Positions 8,137-15,644 of a stretch of DNA of 64,000 nt are shown piece after piece (the stretch's first letter is position 1; every line of letters starts with the position of its first letter). Location of the stretch: NCBI GenBank assembly GCA_017399915.1, contig JAFQAS010000067.1, positions 186,001-250,000 of the forward strand, in the 5' to 3' direction. The notes beneath the pieces were generated by a model, which worked only from the letters and a program-made list of their open reading frames with translations, was not told the origin of the DNA and did no database searches. The position numbers and the translations under genes are program-made. The stretch is from Muribaculaceae bacterium. Its GTDB lineage: Bacteria > Bacteroidota > Bacteroidia > Bacteroidales > Muribaculaceae.

Positions 8137-8904
8137 TTATTTTTCAAATCGGGTTTTGAATTCTTCTATAATGTCGATTGCCGATTGGTCGGGACGAGAT
8201 GGAACAATCGATGCATAACCACGATCAAGCCAATAATAATCAGTATCGGAGGCATCGGGTTCGGTGTTCTGGAATCGTCCGGTAAGCCAATAAAATGGTT
8301 TGCCCATAGGGTCGGTATATTCAGCATATTCCTCGGTCCAAAATCCCTTAGCAGCTCTCACCACTTTCGCACCTTTTATCTCCCCCTTGGGGAAGTTGAC
8401 ATTTAAGCAAACATCTGCTGGTAGGCCTTGCTCCATAACTTGTAGAGTTATAGATCTCAAGAATGGCAATGTATTAGTGAAATCAGCCTCTGGAGAATGA
8501 CTCAAATATGAATAGCCTATTGATGGAATGCCGAGCATACACGTTTCAAGAGCAGCACCCATCGTTCCCGAATAGATGATATTATTACCTGCATTGCTAC
8601 CATGATTAATACCCGAAAGCAAAATATCGGGACGACGCGGCACAATAGTGTGTAATGCCAATTTCACACAATCAACAGGAGTGCCATTAACCGAAAAAAC
8701 TTTCATACCATTATAATCGGGGTATGACGTGATGCGCAATGGTTTGTTTATCGACATAGCAGAAGATTGCCCCGATTGATGTTCGTCGGGCGCAACAATA
8801 TACACATCACCCATCTCCTTAACAGCATCAGCAAGATAGAATATCCCGCGTGCTTTTATTCCGTCGTCGTTTGTTATTAATATTATCGGCTTATTTTCAG
8901 TCAT
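8137..8904 (-). CDS. surE: 5'/3'-nucleotidase SurE
   Basis: SurE is a metal-dependent phosphatase that removes phosphate from nucleoside 5'- and 3'-monophosphates. The 255-residue product begins with the metal-site motif LITNDDGIKA and contains APDEHQSG and SGINHGSNAG, which supply the remaining aspartate, serine and asparagine ligands. Length matches the family. It lies 17 bases downstream of the GYF_2-FGE gene on the same strand, so the two may be cotranscribed. Confidence 0.95.
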   Translation of the reverse strand: MTENKPIILITNDDGIKARGIFYLADAVKEMGDVYIVAPDEHQSGQSSAMSINKPLRITSYPDYNGMKVFSVNGTPVDCVKLALHTIVPRRPDILLSGINHGSNAGNNIIYSGTMGAALETCMLGIPSIGYSYLSHSPEADFTNTLPFLRSITLQVMEQGLPADVCLNVNFPKGEIKGAKVVRAAKGFWTEEYAEYTDPMGKPFYWLTGRFQNTEPDASDTDYYWLDRGYASIVPSRPDQSAIDIIEEFKTRFEK

Positions 8905-8921
8905 TACTTATTGTTTTTTAC

Positions 8922-10133
8922 TCATTTTTCCATTACAATACGGAAACCTCCGCGATTGTATCCTTTATAAAATTTAGGGTCGCTAAAACGCCATGTGGTG
9001 CTGCATTTACTTTCGTCGTGCAATATACATCCACCTCGCAAAACTGCTTCTTCGCGACACCATTCCCACACGTTTCCACTCATGTCATATATCCCTAATG
9101 AATTAGGTGATAATTGCCCTACCGGGTGTACTGATGCATATGCATAATTCTCACCACACCAAGCAACTTCGCTAATATAGTTACTTCCGCTATATTTAGT
9201 ATTATCACGTCCGGCGCCTTTAGCCGCATATTCCCATTGTTCCTCAGTAGGCAATTTAAAAGTGAGTCCAGTTTTTCTTGACAACTGATCACAAAAATCT
9301 TTTGCCTCAGATTGATTTACATAATACATTGGAAGATTATCTCCTACACCCAACAATTTATCGCCTGAGTGTATCGCTTTTTGCTGACTGACTGTTGTAT
9401 TCATCACAGCTTCCCATTGACGTTGAGTTATCTCATACTTTCCAATATGATAATCTTCTACAGAACGTGCACTTCCTTTTGTTCCCATTGCAAATGCGCC
9501 ACCTGGAACCTCAACCATATCATCAAGAAGACCTTTAATCACCTCTTTTTGCGACTCAGTGACATCGGTAGCCCAAATGGGATTTGTGAGTGAAGGTTGT
9601 CCATCTAAGCCAGTAACTACTTCCGTTCCATCTACATCTATAGTTTCTTCTCTATCACTTCCTCCAAAGAATCTTGGTATATTAAAAATTATAATCAATG
9701 AAATGGCAATAATGCCAACAACAACCGCAAAGACAATAACCAACACCTTCTCTGACTTTGTTATCCTTGGTTTACTTTCTTCATACTCGTATTCATATTT
9801 ATTATATTGATCTTCTACAGTTTTCCCCAATTGAGAAGCTTCTTGTGACATTGCAGGTGGTGTAGGTGGTGTAGGTGGAACCACAGGAGGTGTAGGTGGA
9901 ACCACAGGAGGTGTAGGTGGAATCGCCGGAGGTGTAGGTGGAATCGCCGGAGGTTGTTGCAATCCATTTTCTCCGCCTAATGCATTATTTAATTCCGGAA
10001 CGTCTGATACCTTAGCCCAATCAGCCATACCTTTACACCACACCAAGGTATCATGTTGAATATTCATCATTTTTAATTGCTCTACGGCATACGGACCTCT
10101 ACGCTCATTGCCAACTACAATATAGTATTCCAT
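8922..10133 (-). CDS. GYF_2 - proline repeat - transmembrane - FGE-sulfatase (SUMF1) domain protein
   Basis: A 403-residue modular protein. Residues 1-55 are a GYF_2 domain (YYIVVGNERRGPY, then LVWCKGMADWAKV). Residues about 65-95 are a seven-residue proline repeat (PPTPPVV/PPTPPAI). A membrane helix lies at about 129-150. Residues about 208-400 form an FGE-sulfatase domain (MVEVPGGAFAMGT, YEITQRQWEAV, LPTEEQWEYAA, YDMSGNVWEW). In the catalytic region a cysteine aligns with the second copper cysteine of formylglycine-generating enzymes, but the first is replaced (histidine), so canonical activity is unlikely. The single helix should place GYF_2 in the cytoplasm and the FGE domain in the periplasm. 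It shares its front module with the protein at the window start. Confidence 0.88.
   Translation of the reverse strand: MEYYIVVGNERRGPYAVEQLKMMNIQHDTLVWCKGMADWAKVSDVPELNNALGGENGLQQPPAIPPTPPAIPPTPPVVPPTPPVVPPTPPTPPAMSQEASQLGKTVEDQYNKYEYEYEESKPRITKSEKVLVIVFAVVVGIIAISLIIIFNIPRFFGGSDREETIDVDGTEVVTGLDGQPSLTNPIWATDVTESQKEVIKGLLDDMVEVPGGAFAMGTKGSARSVEDYHIGKYEITQRQWEAVMNTTVSQQKAIHSGDKLLGVGDNLPMYYVNQSEAKDFCDQLSRKTGLTFKLPTEEQWEYAAKGAGRDNTKYSGSNYISEVAWCGENYAYASVHPVGQLSPNSLGIYDMSGNVWEWCREEAVLRGGCILHDESKCSTTWRFSDPKFYKGYNRGGFRIVMEK
9855..9953 (-). repeat. 21-bp tandem repeats encoding PPTPPxx
   Basis: Near-identical 21-base units (AGGTGTAGGTGGAACCACAGG-like on the plus strand) encode the proline-rich linker between the GYF_2 domain and the membrane helix. 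GYF domains bind proline-rich ligands, so the linker could be an intramolecular or intermolecular ligand; that is inference. Confidence 0.85.
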
Positions 10134-10227
10134 AACAATTTGATTTTATAATTAAACAGCAGTTATCGGGGATTTATTTCCAGCCGATTAACTTAGCACA
10201 AAGTTATATAAATTCTTTTATATATAA

Positions 10228-10256
10228 AAATGAGCCAACCCAAGAGTTGACTCATT
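10228..10256. terminator. Hairpin after the DUF2490 gene
   Basis: AAATGAGCCAAC pairs with GTTGACTCATTT (one G-U) around a short loop, with A/T-rich flanks. It lies between the DUF2490 stop and the next gene on the minus strand, and probably ends the VTC operon transcript. Confidence 0.65.
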
Positions 10257-10282
10257 TCTATTTATTTGAAAAATGTAATTAC

Positions 10283-11098
10283 CTAAAATTTGAATTTATA
10301 TCCTACACCAAGAATATGGGTACTTTCTCCTTCATCACTTCCTGAGAAATCTTGATAGCGGTAATATAATCCGATAGAGTGTTTTTTTGCTATTTTATAA
10401 TCACCACCAATGGTGTAGCGAGTTTTCTTCAATCCGCCATCATCGTGATACATTTCGCATGATGCATATGGTTCAAAAGGCACTGCCTTGATGTCGTAGG
10501 ACACTTGCAAGCGAGATCGAAGCACATTTGAGCCTTTACCTTTTACTATTTTCTTTGTAGGTTCGCTCACCTCGGGTTGCAATGGCAATGAAGGGTCATA
10601 AAATACATAATCTGTTTCAATCTTATCGGTTTCGGGGCGATATGTGTATTGCCAACGTTCACGGAGCGAGAATTTCACTCGTCCCCATTTCACACTACCG
10701 GTCAACGATGCATTCACACGATGACGCGACGTCCAATATGCATCGGTCAACTCTCCTTGTTGAATCACCCACCCTTCATCTTCTTCCGAAATGGGCTCAT
10801 CTTTGAATTGTGCAAGATTATGGTCTCTCAAAAACACATAACCCGCATCGACTTTCAACCATGAAGTCAATTTATAGTCGGTAGAAATGCCTATTGAATA
10901 ACGAGATATTTCATTCAATGCATCTTGAGTGCGGAATTCGCCTTCAAACTCCACTCCCCATTTTTTATTTATCTTTTTCTCAACACCCACCGAGGTCCAA
11001 ACACCGAAATCGCTTATCTCATCGTCGATTTGTGCCATCGATGGCATTACTATAGCAGCACTCAATAATGAGGCTATTATGAATCTTTTTGCGCCCAT
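10283..11098 (-). CDS. DUF2490 outer-membrane-like protein
   Basis: A 271-residue exported protein with a signal peptide ending in PSMAQ (about residue 22). It has amphipathic strands rich in aromatic residues and ends in a hydrophobic GVGYKFKF strand, typical of a small outer-membrane beta-barrel. I recognise the DUF2490 pattern (DFGVWTSVGVEKKINKKWG, FEGEFRTQD, WLKVDAGYVFL). Its function is unknown. It overlaps the upstream DUF4956 gene by 22 bases and is the third gene of a VTC-DUF4956-DUF2490 operon, so it may serve the same polyphosphate-related process at the outer membrane; that link is inferred only from position. Confidence 0.8.
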   Translation of the reverse strand: MGAKRFIIASLLSAAIVMPSMAQIDDEISDFGVWTSVGVEKKINKKWGVEFEGEFRTQDALNEISRYSIGISTDYKLTSWLKVDAGYVFLRDHNLAQFKDEPISEEDEGWVIQQGELTDAYWTSRHRVNASLTGSVKWGRVKFSLRERWQYTYRPETDKIETDYVFYDPSLPLQPEVSEPTKKIVKGKGSNVLRSRLQVSYDIKAVPFEPYASCEMYHDDGGLKKTRYTIGGDYKIAKKHSIGLYYRYQDFSGSDEGESTHILGVGYKFKF

Positions 11099-11766
11099 TG
11101 TTCTCTATTAAGTTTAATAATATTATCTACTGTATTTATTTCTTCGGTTTGAGGCTTATAATACACCTTCAACACCGCCATGTCGCGAAGAAAATCAACC
11201 GCTCCCACTTCAACTTTAACAATATTCAATCCTAGACGTTTTTTAAGGTCTTCCATTAACTCTTCGCGCTTATCGGGAGTAATGAGATTGATTTTGTCAT
11301 ATTGCACGGTTTTGCACGATGTGTGCTTGAGCCAAGTGTTGCCTTCGCAAATCCATATTGTGAGAATGAAAATAATATTTGAAGTAGCAAGCACCAAATA
11401 GCTCGAACCTGCCAATGCATTTATTACTGAGATGGCAATAATCACAAACAAATAGGTCATTTCACGCACTTGCATCGACTCCGTTCGATACCTTATAATG
11501 CCAAATATCGCAAAAAGCCCTAATGCAAACCCCACCTTTATCTTCTCTCCTCCAAGAAGGAATATCAAGAAGAATATACTCAAACTTATGAGCATAAAGG
11601 TGAAATAATAATCTCGACGTTGACTTTTACGATAATACAAAAAGTGGATAATAAACCACACTATTGCCATATTAAAAAAGCATCGACACAATAGGGTTAT
11701 AAAATCTTGATCAATCCCCCCTATTGATGCTCCGGCACTTGCAACAATACTTTCAAGTTCTTCCAT
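11077..11766 (-). CDS. DUF4956 membrane protein
   Basis: A 229-residue protein with about four membrane helices in its first 150 residues (FFNMAIVWFIIHFLYY, then FTFMLISLSIFFLIFLL, FALGLFAIFGIIRYR, YLFVIIAISVINALAG) and a soluble C-terminal domain (MEDLKKRLGLNIVKVEVGAVDFLRD). This is the DUF4956 layout. DUF4956 genes are often beside VTC-domain polyphosphate polymerase genes, as here, and the protein is presumed to partner the polymerase at the membrane. It starts 24 bases after the VTC gene and overlaps the next gene by 22 bases. Confidence 0.85.
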   Translation of the reverse strand: MEELESIVASAGASIGGIDQDFITLLCRCFFNMAIVWFIIHFLYYRKSQRRDYYFTFMLISLSIFFLIFLLGGEKIKVGFALGLFAIFGIIRYRTESMQVREMTYLFVIIAISVINALAGSSYLVLATSNIIFILTIWICEGNTWLKHTSCKTVQYDKINLITPDKREELMEDLKKRLGLNIVKVEVGAVDFLRDMAVLKVYYKPQTEEINTVDNIIKLNREQWAQKDS

Positions 11767-11790
11767 ATGTTATTAATTTATTTCATGTTA

Positions 11791-12534
11791 TTATATTATT
11801 CTCATCTTTTCCAAGAGCATTAATCGCTCCTTAAACCGGTTGCGTTTCAACGATTCATTTGTCAACGCCATACCCATGCAATATTTACTAAAACCCTGAG
11901 GATGAATGTGGAGGTCGCGCATTATATCTCGAATAGGTGAATACACATTGCCATCGCGTTTCAATTCTATTATCACCAAACGTTCAAGACCTAATTCATT
12001 CTTTGTTACTAAATTTTTGAATTTCAGCCCGGTATCAATCGTTAGTCGCTCGGTTTTTTGTTTGTTAACAAGAGTGATGCGATTAAACTGATTTTCAATT
12101 TGACCAAGTAGAATCTCCGGATCATAACTAAGATGTTGACACAAGAATTCATTATACACATCTTGCTCCACATCTTTATGCTCTATTGCAATGCGTTTTT
12201 TCTTCGTGCGCCCATGGTTATTTTTGTTTTTCACCTCGATAAATGCTAATTCAGAGCTCAAATAACTTCGCACACGCACTTTCTGACGCGTTTTTTTGCC
12301 ATTTTGGTGCGACACATACATCGCACATTCCGGGGTGTCGAAATAACGGGTAAAATAAGGCATATTCCTATCGCCATCAATGTCTTGCGCCCAATATTGC
12401 GATTGAGCTTTGAGCAATAATTCTTCAAGCCGATCAATCGTAGTGATAAATTTTGTATCCGTACGATTCATCAACTTAATCCCTTTCATTTGCTCTAATG
12501 TAATAGGGTCAAAACCCTTCAACAATTCTTTCAT
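11791..12534 (-). CDS. VTC domain polyphosphate polymerase-like protein
   Basis: A 247-residue stand-alone VTC domain, a tunnel fold of the triphosphate-tunnel (CYTH) superfamily. Basic and acidic tunnel residues are seen in MNRTDTKFI, KVRVRSYLSS, AFIEVKNKN and RTKKKRIAI, and an acidic pair in LVIIELKRDG near the end. Yeast Vtc4 uses this fold to make polyphosphate from ATP; bacterial stand-alone versions are annotated as polyphosphate polymerases mostly by similarity. It is the first gene of the three-gene minus-strand operon with DUF4956 and DUF2490. Confidence 0.85.
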   Translation of the reverse strand: MKELLKGFDPITLEQMKGIKLMNRTDTKFITTIDRLEELLLKAQSQYWAQDIDGDRNMPYFTRYFDTPECAMYVSHQNGKKTRQKVRVRSYLSSELAFIEVKNKNNHGRTKKKRIAIEHKDVEQDVYNEFLCQHLSYDPEILLGQIENQFNRITLVNKQKTERLTIDTGLKFKNLVTKNELGLERLVIIELKRDGNVYSPIRDIMRDLHIHPQGFSKYCMGMALTNESLKRNRFKERLMLLEKMRII

Positions 12535-12709
12535 GATAGCAATAAGGTCAGTATATTAGCAATTACAAATTTACAAAATTATAGCATTTTTCACAAATTA
12601 TACCCTCCGTTTTATACAAATTCCTCGTTTTAGTCTACCAATCAAGCAAAGCGTCCCCTATTACACTAATATGTCAAAAAAACATTACTCATCTTTAATT
12701 CCAATCGTC

Positions 12710-12759
12710 TTATCGATAGTTATCAACAATTATCATCACTTATCAACAATTAATCTATT
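12710..12759 (+). repeat. Iteron-like array of TTATC decamers upstream of parA
   Basis: TTATCGATAG, TTATCAACAA, TTATCATCAC and TTATCAACAA follow each other in exact 10-base register from 12710 to 12749, with a degenerate fifth unit (TTAATCTATT) after them. The 13-mer TTATCAACAATTA is repeated exactly at 12720 and 12740. TTATCAACA is one base from a DnaA box (TTATCCACA). The array ends about 75 bases before the parA start and lies upstream of the likely promoter. Confidence 0.75.
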
Positions 12760-12833
12760 TTGGCGATGCTAAATGAAGCTCTTGTAAAAAAAAAGTAATT
12801 ACTTTGCATTGCAAAACTATATAATGTATATAT

Positions 12834-13607
12834 ATGGGAAAAATTATAGCAATAGCAAATCAAAAAGGTGGTGTCGGAAAAACCACTACAACCATAAACT
12901 TAGCGGCATCACTCGCCAATGAAGGCAAACGAGTATTAATCATCGATGCCGACCCTCAAGCAAACGCAACATCGGGATATGGAATTGATCCCAAATCAAT
13001 GTCATCTTCAATATATGAATGTTTAGTCGATGAATACCCTATCAATGGCTCACAAGTTGAAACATGCGTAAAAGGGCTCGACTTAGTTGGTTCTCGCATC
13101 GACCTTGCCGGAGCGGAATTAGAACTTGTCAACAAAGAAAGTCGCGAAAAGGTACTTGCTCGTTTACTTGAGCCTATAAAAAACGAATACGACTATATTA
13201 TCATCGACTGTTCTCCTTCGTTAGGACTTATTACCGTAAACGCTCTTACAGCAGCCGACTCTGTTATCATCCCCGTGCAAGCCGAATATTTTGCCCTCGA
13301 AGGCATCAGTAAGCTCCTTAACACCATTCGCATCATAAAATCAAAACTAAATCCATCACTCGAAATTGAAGGATTCCTTTTGACAATGTATGATGCACGT
13401 CTACGCCTTGCCAACCAAATTTTCGAAGAATTAAAAGGACACTTTGGCGATATGGTATTCAACACTGTGATTCCTCGCAATATTCGTCTAAGTGAAGCCC
13501 CCAGTCACGGCTTACCGGCTCTCCTTTATGACCCCTCAAGCCGCGGGGCGACAAGCCACATTATGCTCGCTAAAGAAATCATTGCAAAGCACAAACGGAA
13601 TTCGTAA
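12834..13607 (+). CDS. parA: Chromosome-partitioning ATPase ParA (Soj)
   Basis: ParA binds DNA nonspecifically when ATP-bound and is released by ParB, moving replicated origins apart. The 257-residue protein has the deviant Walker A motif KGGVGKTT (K11-T18) with the signature lysine, the DADPQANAT switch, and [10 protein letters not shown]. Its short N-terminus lacks the extra DNA-binding domain of plasmid type Ia ParA, so it is a chromosomal Soj type. parB follows 45 bases later. The spacer before it carries a phased decamer array that may be a regulatory or origin-related site. Confidence 0.95.
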   Translation: MGKIIAIANQKGGVGKTTTTINLAASLANEGKRVLIIDADPQANATSGYGIDPKSMSSSIYECLVDEYPINGSQVETCVKGLDLVGSRIDLAGAELELVNKESREKVLARLLEPIKNEYDYIIIDCSPSLGLITVNALTAADSVIIPVQAEYFALEGISKLLNTIRIIKSKLNPSLEIEGFLLTMYDARLRLANQIFEELKGHFGDMVFNTVIPRNIRLSEAPSHGLPALLYDPSSRGATSHIMLAKEIIAKHKRNS

Positions 13608-13652
13608 CACAATAACATCATCATAAATAACCATTAACGCATCTAATAGTAT

Positions 13653-14543
13653 ATGGCAGTAAAACGCAACGCCCTCGGCAGAGGTCTCGACTCGTTAATT
13701 TCAATGGACGATGTTCCAGCTCGTGGTTCATCGGCTATCAATGATATCAAATTATCACAAATTAGCCCTAACCCCGACCAGCCTCGTACGACTTTCGACG
13801 AAGATGCCCTTGATGAGCTTGCAACATCAATCAAAGAGCTTGGTATAATCCAACCCCTTTCGCTTCGTAAAATGGGACCCGACTCATACCAAATCATTGC
13901 CGGGGAACGTCGTTATCGTGCAGCTCTTCGTGCCGGATTGACATCTGTGCCTGCATATATCCGCACAGTAAATGACACCGAGCTCACCGAAATGGCTTTG
14001 ATTGAGAATATTCAACGCGAAGACCTCAACGCCATAGAAATTGCATTAACATTTAAAAAGCTCATCGACCAATACAACCTCACTCAAGAACGTTTAAGCG
14101 AGCGTATCGGTAAAAAGCGTGCCACCATTGCCAACTTCCTTCGCCTACTAAAACTTCCTGCCGAAGTGCAATTAGGGCTACGCGACAAGCGGGTTGATAT
14201 GGGACATGCCCGTGCGCTTCTTTCAATCGAAAAGCCGTCGTTACAACTCAAGTTGTATAACGAAATCATTAAGAACGGACTATCAGTGCGCAAAGTTGAA
14301 GAGCTTGCCAAAAGTTATAACAAAGGAGAATTCCCAAGTTCGACATCAAAAACAAAATCGGCAAAAAAATTCAGCAACAACGAATTTGACATTCTAAAAA
14401 AGCATCTTTCTGCGGCATTCAAAACTCCCGTACAATTTTCGTGCGACAATAATGGAAAAGGCAAAATCACCTTCACATTTAAAAATGAAGATGAGCTTGA
14501 AAGATTGATTACCATCTTCGACAACTTAAAAGAAAATCAATAG
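13653..14543 (+). CDS. parB: Chromosome-partitioning protein ParB (Spo0J)
   Basis: ParB binds parS sites and spreads by CTP-dependent clamp formation. The 296-residue protein has the N-terminal NALGRGLDSLI peptide that contacts ParA, the CTP-binding ParB/Srx motifs (PNPDQPRT, then AGERRYRA), a helix-turn-helix region (LTQERLSERIGKKRATIANFLRLL) and a C-terminal dimerisation domain after a basic linker. Its last strand block is NNGKGKITFT followed by ELERLITIF. A second, decayed version of this C-terminal block lies downstream at 14630-14735. No obvious parS (TGTTTCACGTGAAACA-like) was seen in the window. Confidence 0.95.
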   Translation: MAVKRNALGRGLDSLISMDDVPARGSSAINDIKLSQISPNPDQPRTTFDEDALDELATSIKELGIIQPLSLRKMGPDSYQIIAGERRYRAALRAGLTSVPAYIRTVNDTELTEMALIENIQREDLNAIEIALTFKKLIDQYNLTQERLSERIGKKRATIANFLRLLKLPAEVQLGLRDKRVDMGHARALLSIEKPSLQLKLYNEIIKNGLSVRKVEELAKSYNKGEFPSSTSKTKSAKKFSNNEFDILKKHLSAAFKTPVQFSCDNNGKGKITFTFKNEDELERLITIFDNLKENQ

Positions 14544-14578
14544 TCCAAGACACTTAAAAATCGACAACTATATCTCAC

Positions 14579-14622
14579 CTCCTACGCTTGAAATTTTTGA
14601 TAACGTGGGAGTTCTTTTTTTT
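14579..14622 (+). terminator. Terminator after parB
   Basis: CTCCTACG pairs with CGTGGGAG (one G-U) around a 17-base loop and is followed by a run of eight T, typical of intrinsic termination. It separates parB from the decayed parB fragment downstream. Confidence 0.65.
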
Positions 14623-14629
14623 GCTTTTT

Positions 14630-14735
14630 TTGCTCAACAAAATGAGCCTCAATAACAATGGTAAAGGAAAAATAACATTTACTACCACAAATTTAAGCGA
14701 AAGTTGAGAGATTAATTACTATCTTTGCCCCCGTA
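14630..14735 (+). pseudogene. Decayed second copy of a parB 3' end
   Basis: Translation from 14651 gives NNNGKGKITFT, and a frame one base further on gives KVERLITIF at 14703-14726. These match the C-terminal strand and helix of the intact ParB (NNGKGKITFT at 14448-14477 and ELERLITIF), in the same order and spacing apart from one extra base. Almost all nucleotide differences fall in third codon positions, so the fragment descends from a diverged functional parB, not from a recent copy. The frameshift and missing upstream part make it a remnant. Its ATCTTTG stretch also forms a TATCTTTG promoter-like box (14720-14727) for the next gene. Confidence 0.7.
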
Positions 14736-14815
14736 AAAACTTTCAGATTATAAAAAAGTCTCACAAAATTGGCCACAAATCTAGGACAACAACTTGTGAG
14801 TCAGAATATTAGTTA

Positions 14816-15628
14816 ATGATACCAAGTCGACAACGACAAAAATATAAAAATAACGGATTACGCAGAAAAGTGGTCATTTGTTCACTGTTTTTTGCGTTGT
14901 TATCAACTTTTAGCATTTTTTCACAATCAAGTCGACTACCAATAAAACGAGGCGAACCACAACGCTATATTAATGGCGAGCCAAACGACTCGTTATCATC
15001 ACAAATATTCCTCTTAGACGATAATGATAGCAGCTTTTTATTTGAAGAAGACTCATTAATAATCGACTCATTATCTTCTATAATTACCACATATCCCGAC
15101 TCTATTATTGAGGAATGGGAAAAACGAGACATCGAATTTAACCCTAACCCCACCAAAGCCGTGTGGTTATCGGCATTATTTCCGGGATTAGGGCAAGTAT
15201 ATAACCGCAGATATTGGAAACTCCCGATTATTGTGGGCGGTTTTATGGGGTTAGGATACGCCACTTCATGGAATAATGGAATGCTTAAAGATTATTCCCA
15301 AGCCTATGGCGATATTATGGACAGTGATCCATCGACAAATAGTTATATGGATTTCTTTCCAAACAACACCGAAGAGTCGAGTCTTGATAAGACCTGGCTC
15401 ACAAATGTGTTAAAATCGAGAAAAGATTTTTATCGTCGCAATCGCGACTTATGTATAATATGTATGGTAGGAGTTTATTTTATTGCCATGGTCGATGCCT
15501 ATGTTGACGCATCGTTATCGCATTTCGACATCACACCCGACCTTTCAATAGATGTGGCTCCGGCTATATTTCAAGATTCCCATAACAAATACCCCTCAGT
15601 GGGCATTAATTGGGCAATAAACTTTTAA
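14816..15628 (+). CDS. DUF5683 membrane protein
   Basis: A 270-residue protein with an N-terminal hydrophobic segment (VVICSLFFALLSTFSIFSQ), probably a signal or anchor. A serine/aspartate/leucine-rich stretch follows, then the DUF5683 core (KAVWLSALFPGLGQVYNRRYWKLPIIVGGF) with a glycine-rich hydrophobic hairpin, and a further membrane segment (LCIICMVGVYFIAMVDAYVD). I recall DUF5683 genes between parB and a LysM transglycosylase gene in other Bacteroidales, the same order as here. Function is unknown; an envelope role is likely. Confidence 0.8.
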   Translation: MIPSRQRQKYKNNGLRRKVVICSLFFALLSTFSIFSQSSRLPIKRGEPQRYINGEPNDSLSSQIFLLDDNDSSFLFEEDSLIIDSLSSIITTYPDSIIEEWEKRDIEFNPNPTKAVWLSALFPGLGQVYNRRYWKLPIIVGGFMGLGYATSWNNGMLKDYSQAYGDIMDSDPSTNSYMDFFPNNTEESSLDKTWLTNVLKSRKDFYRRNRDLCIICMVGVYFIAMVDAYVDASLSHFDITPDLSIDVAPAIFQDSHNKYPSVGINWAINF

Positions 15629-15644
15629 AAACCTCTCTTTTTAT

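Noticed and set aside
12600-14800. parS site near parAB
   Set aside because: No TGTTTCACGTGAAACA-like palindrome was found by eye; the TTATC array is a different type of sequence.
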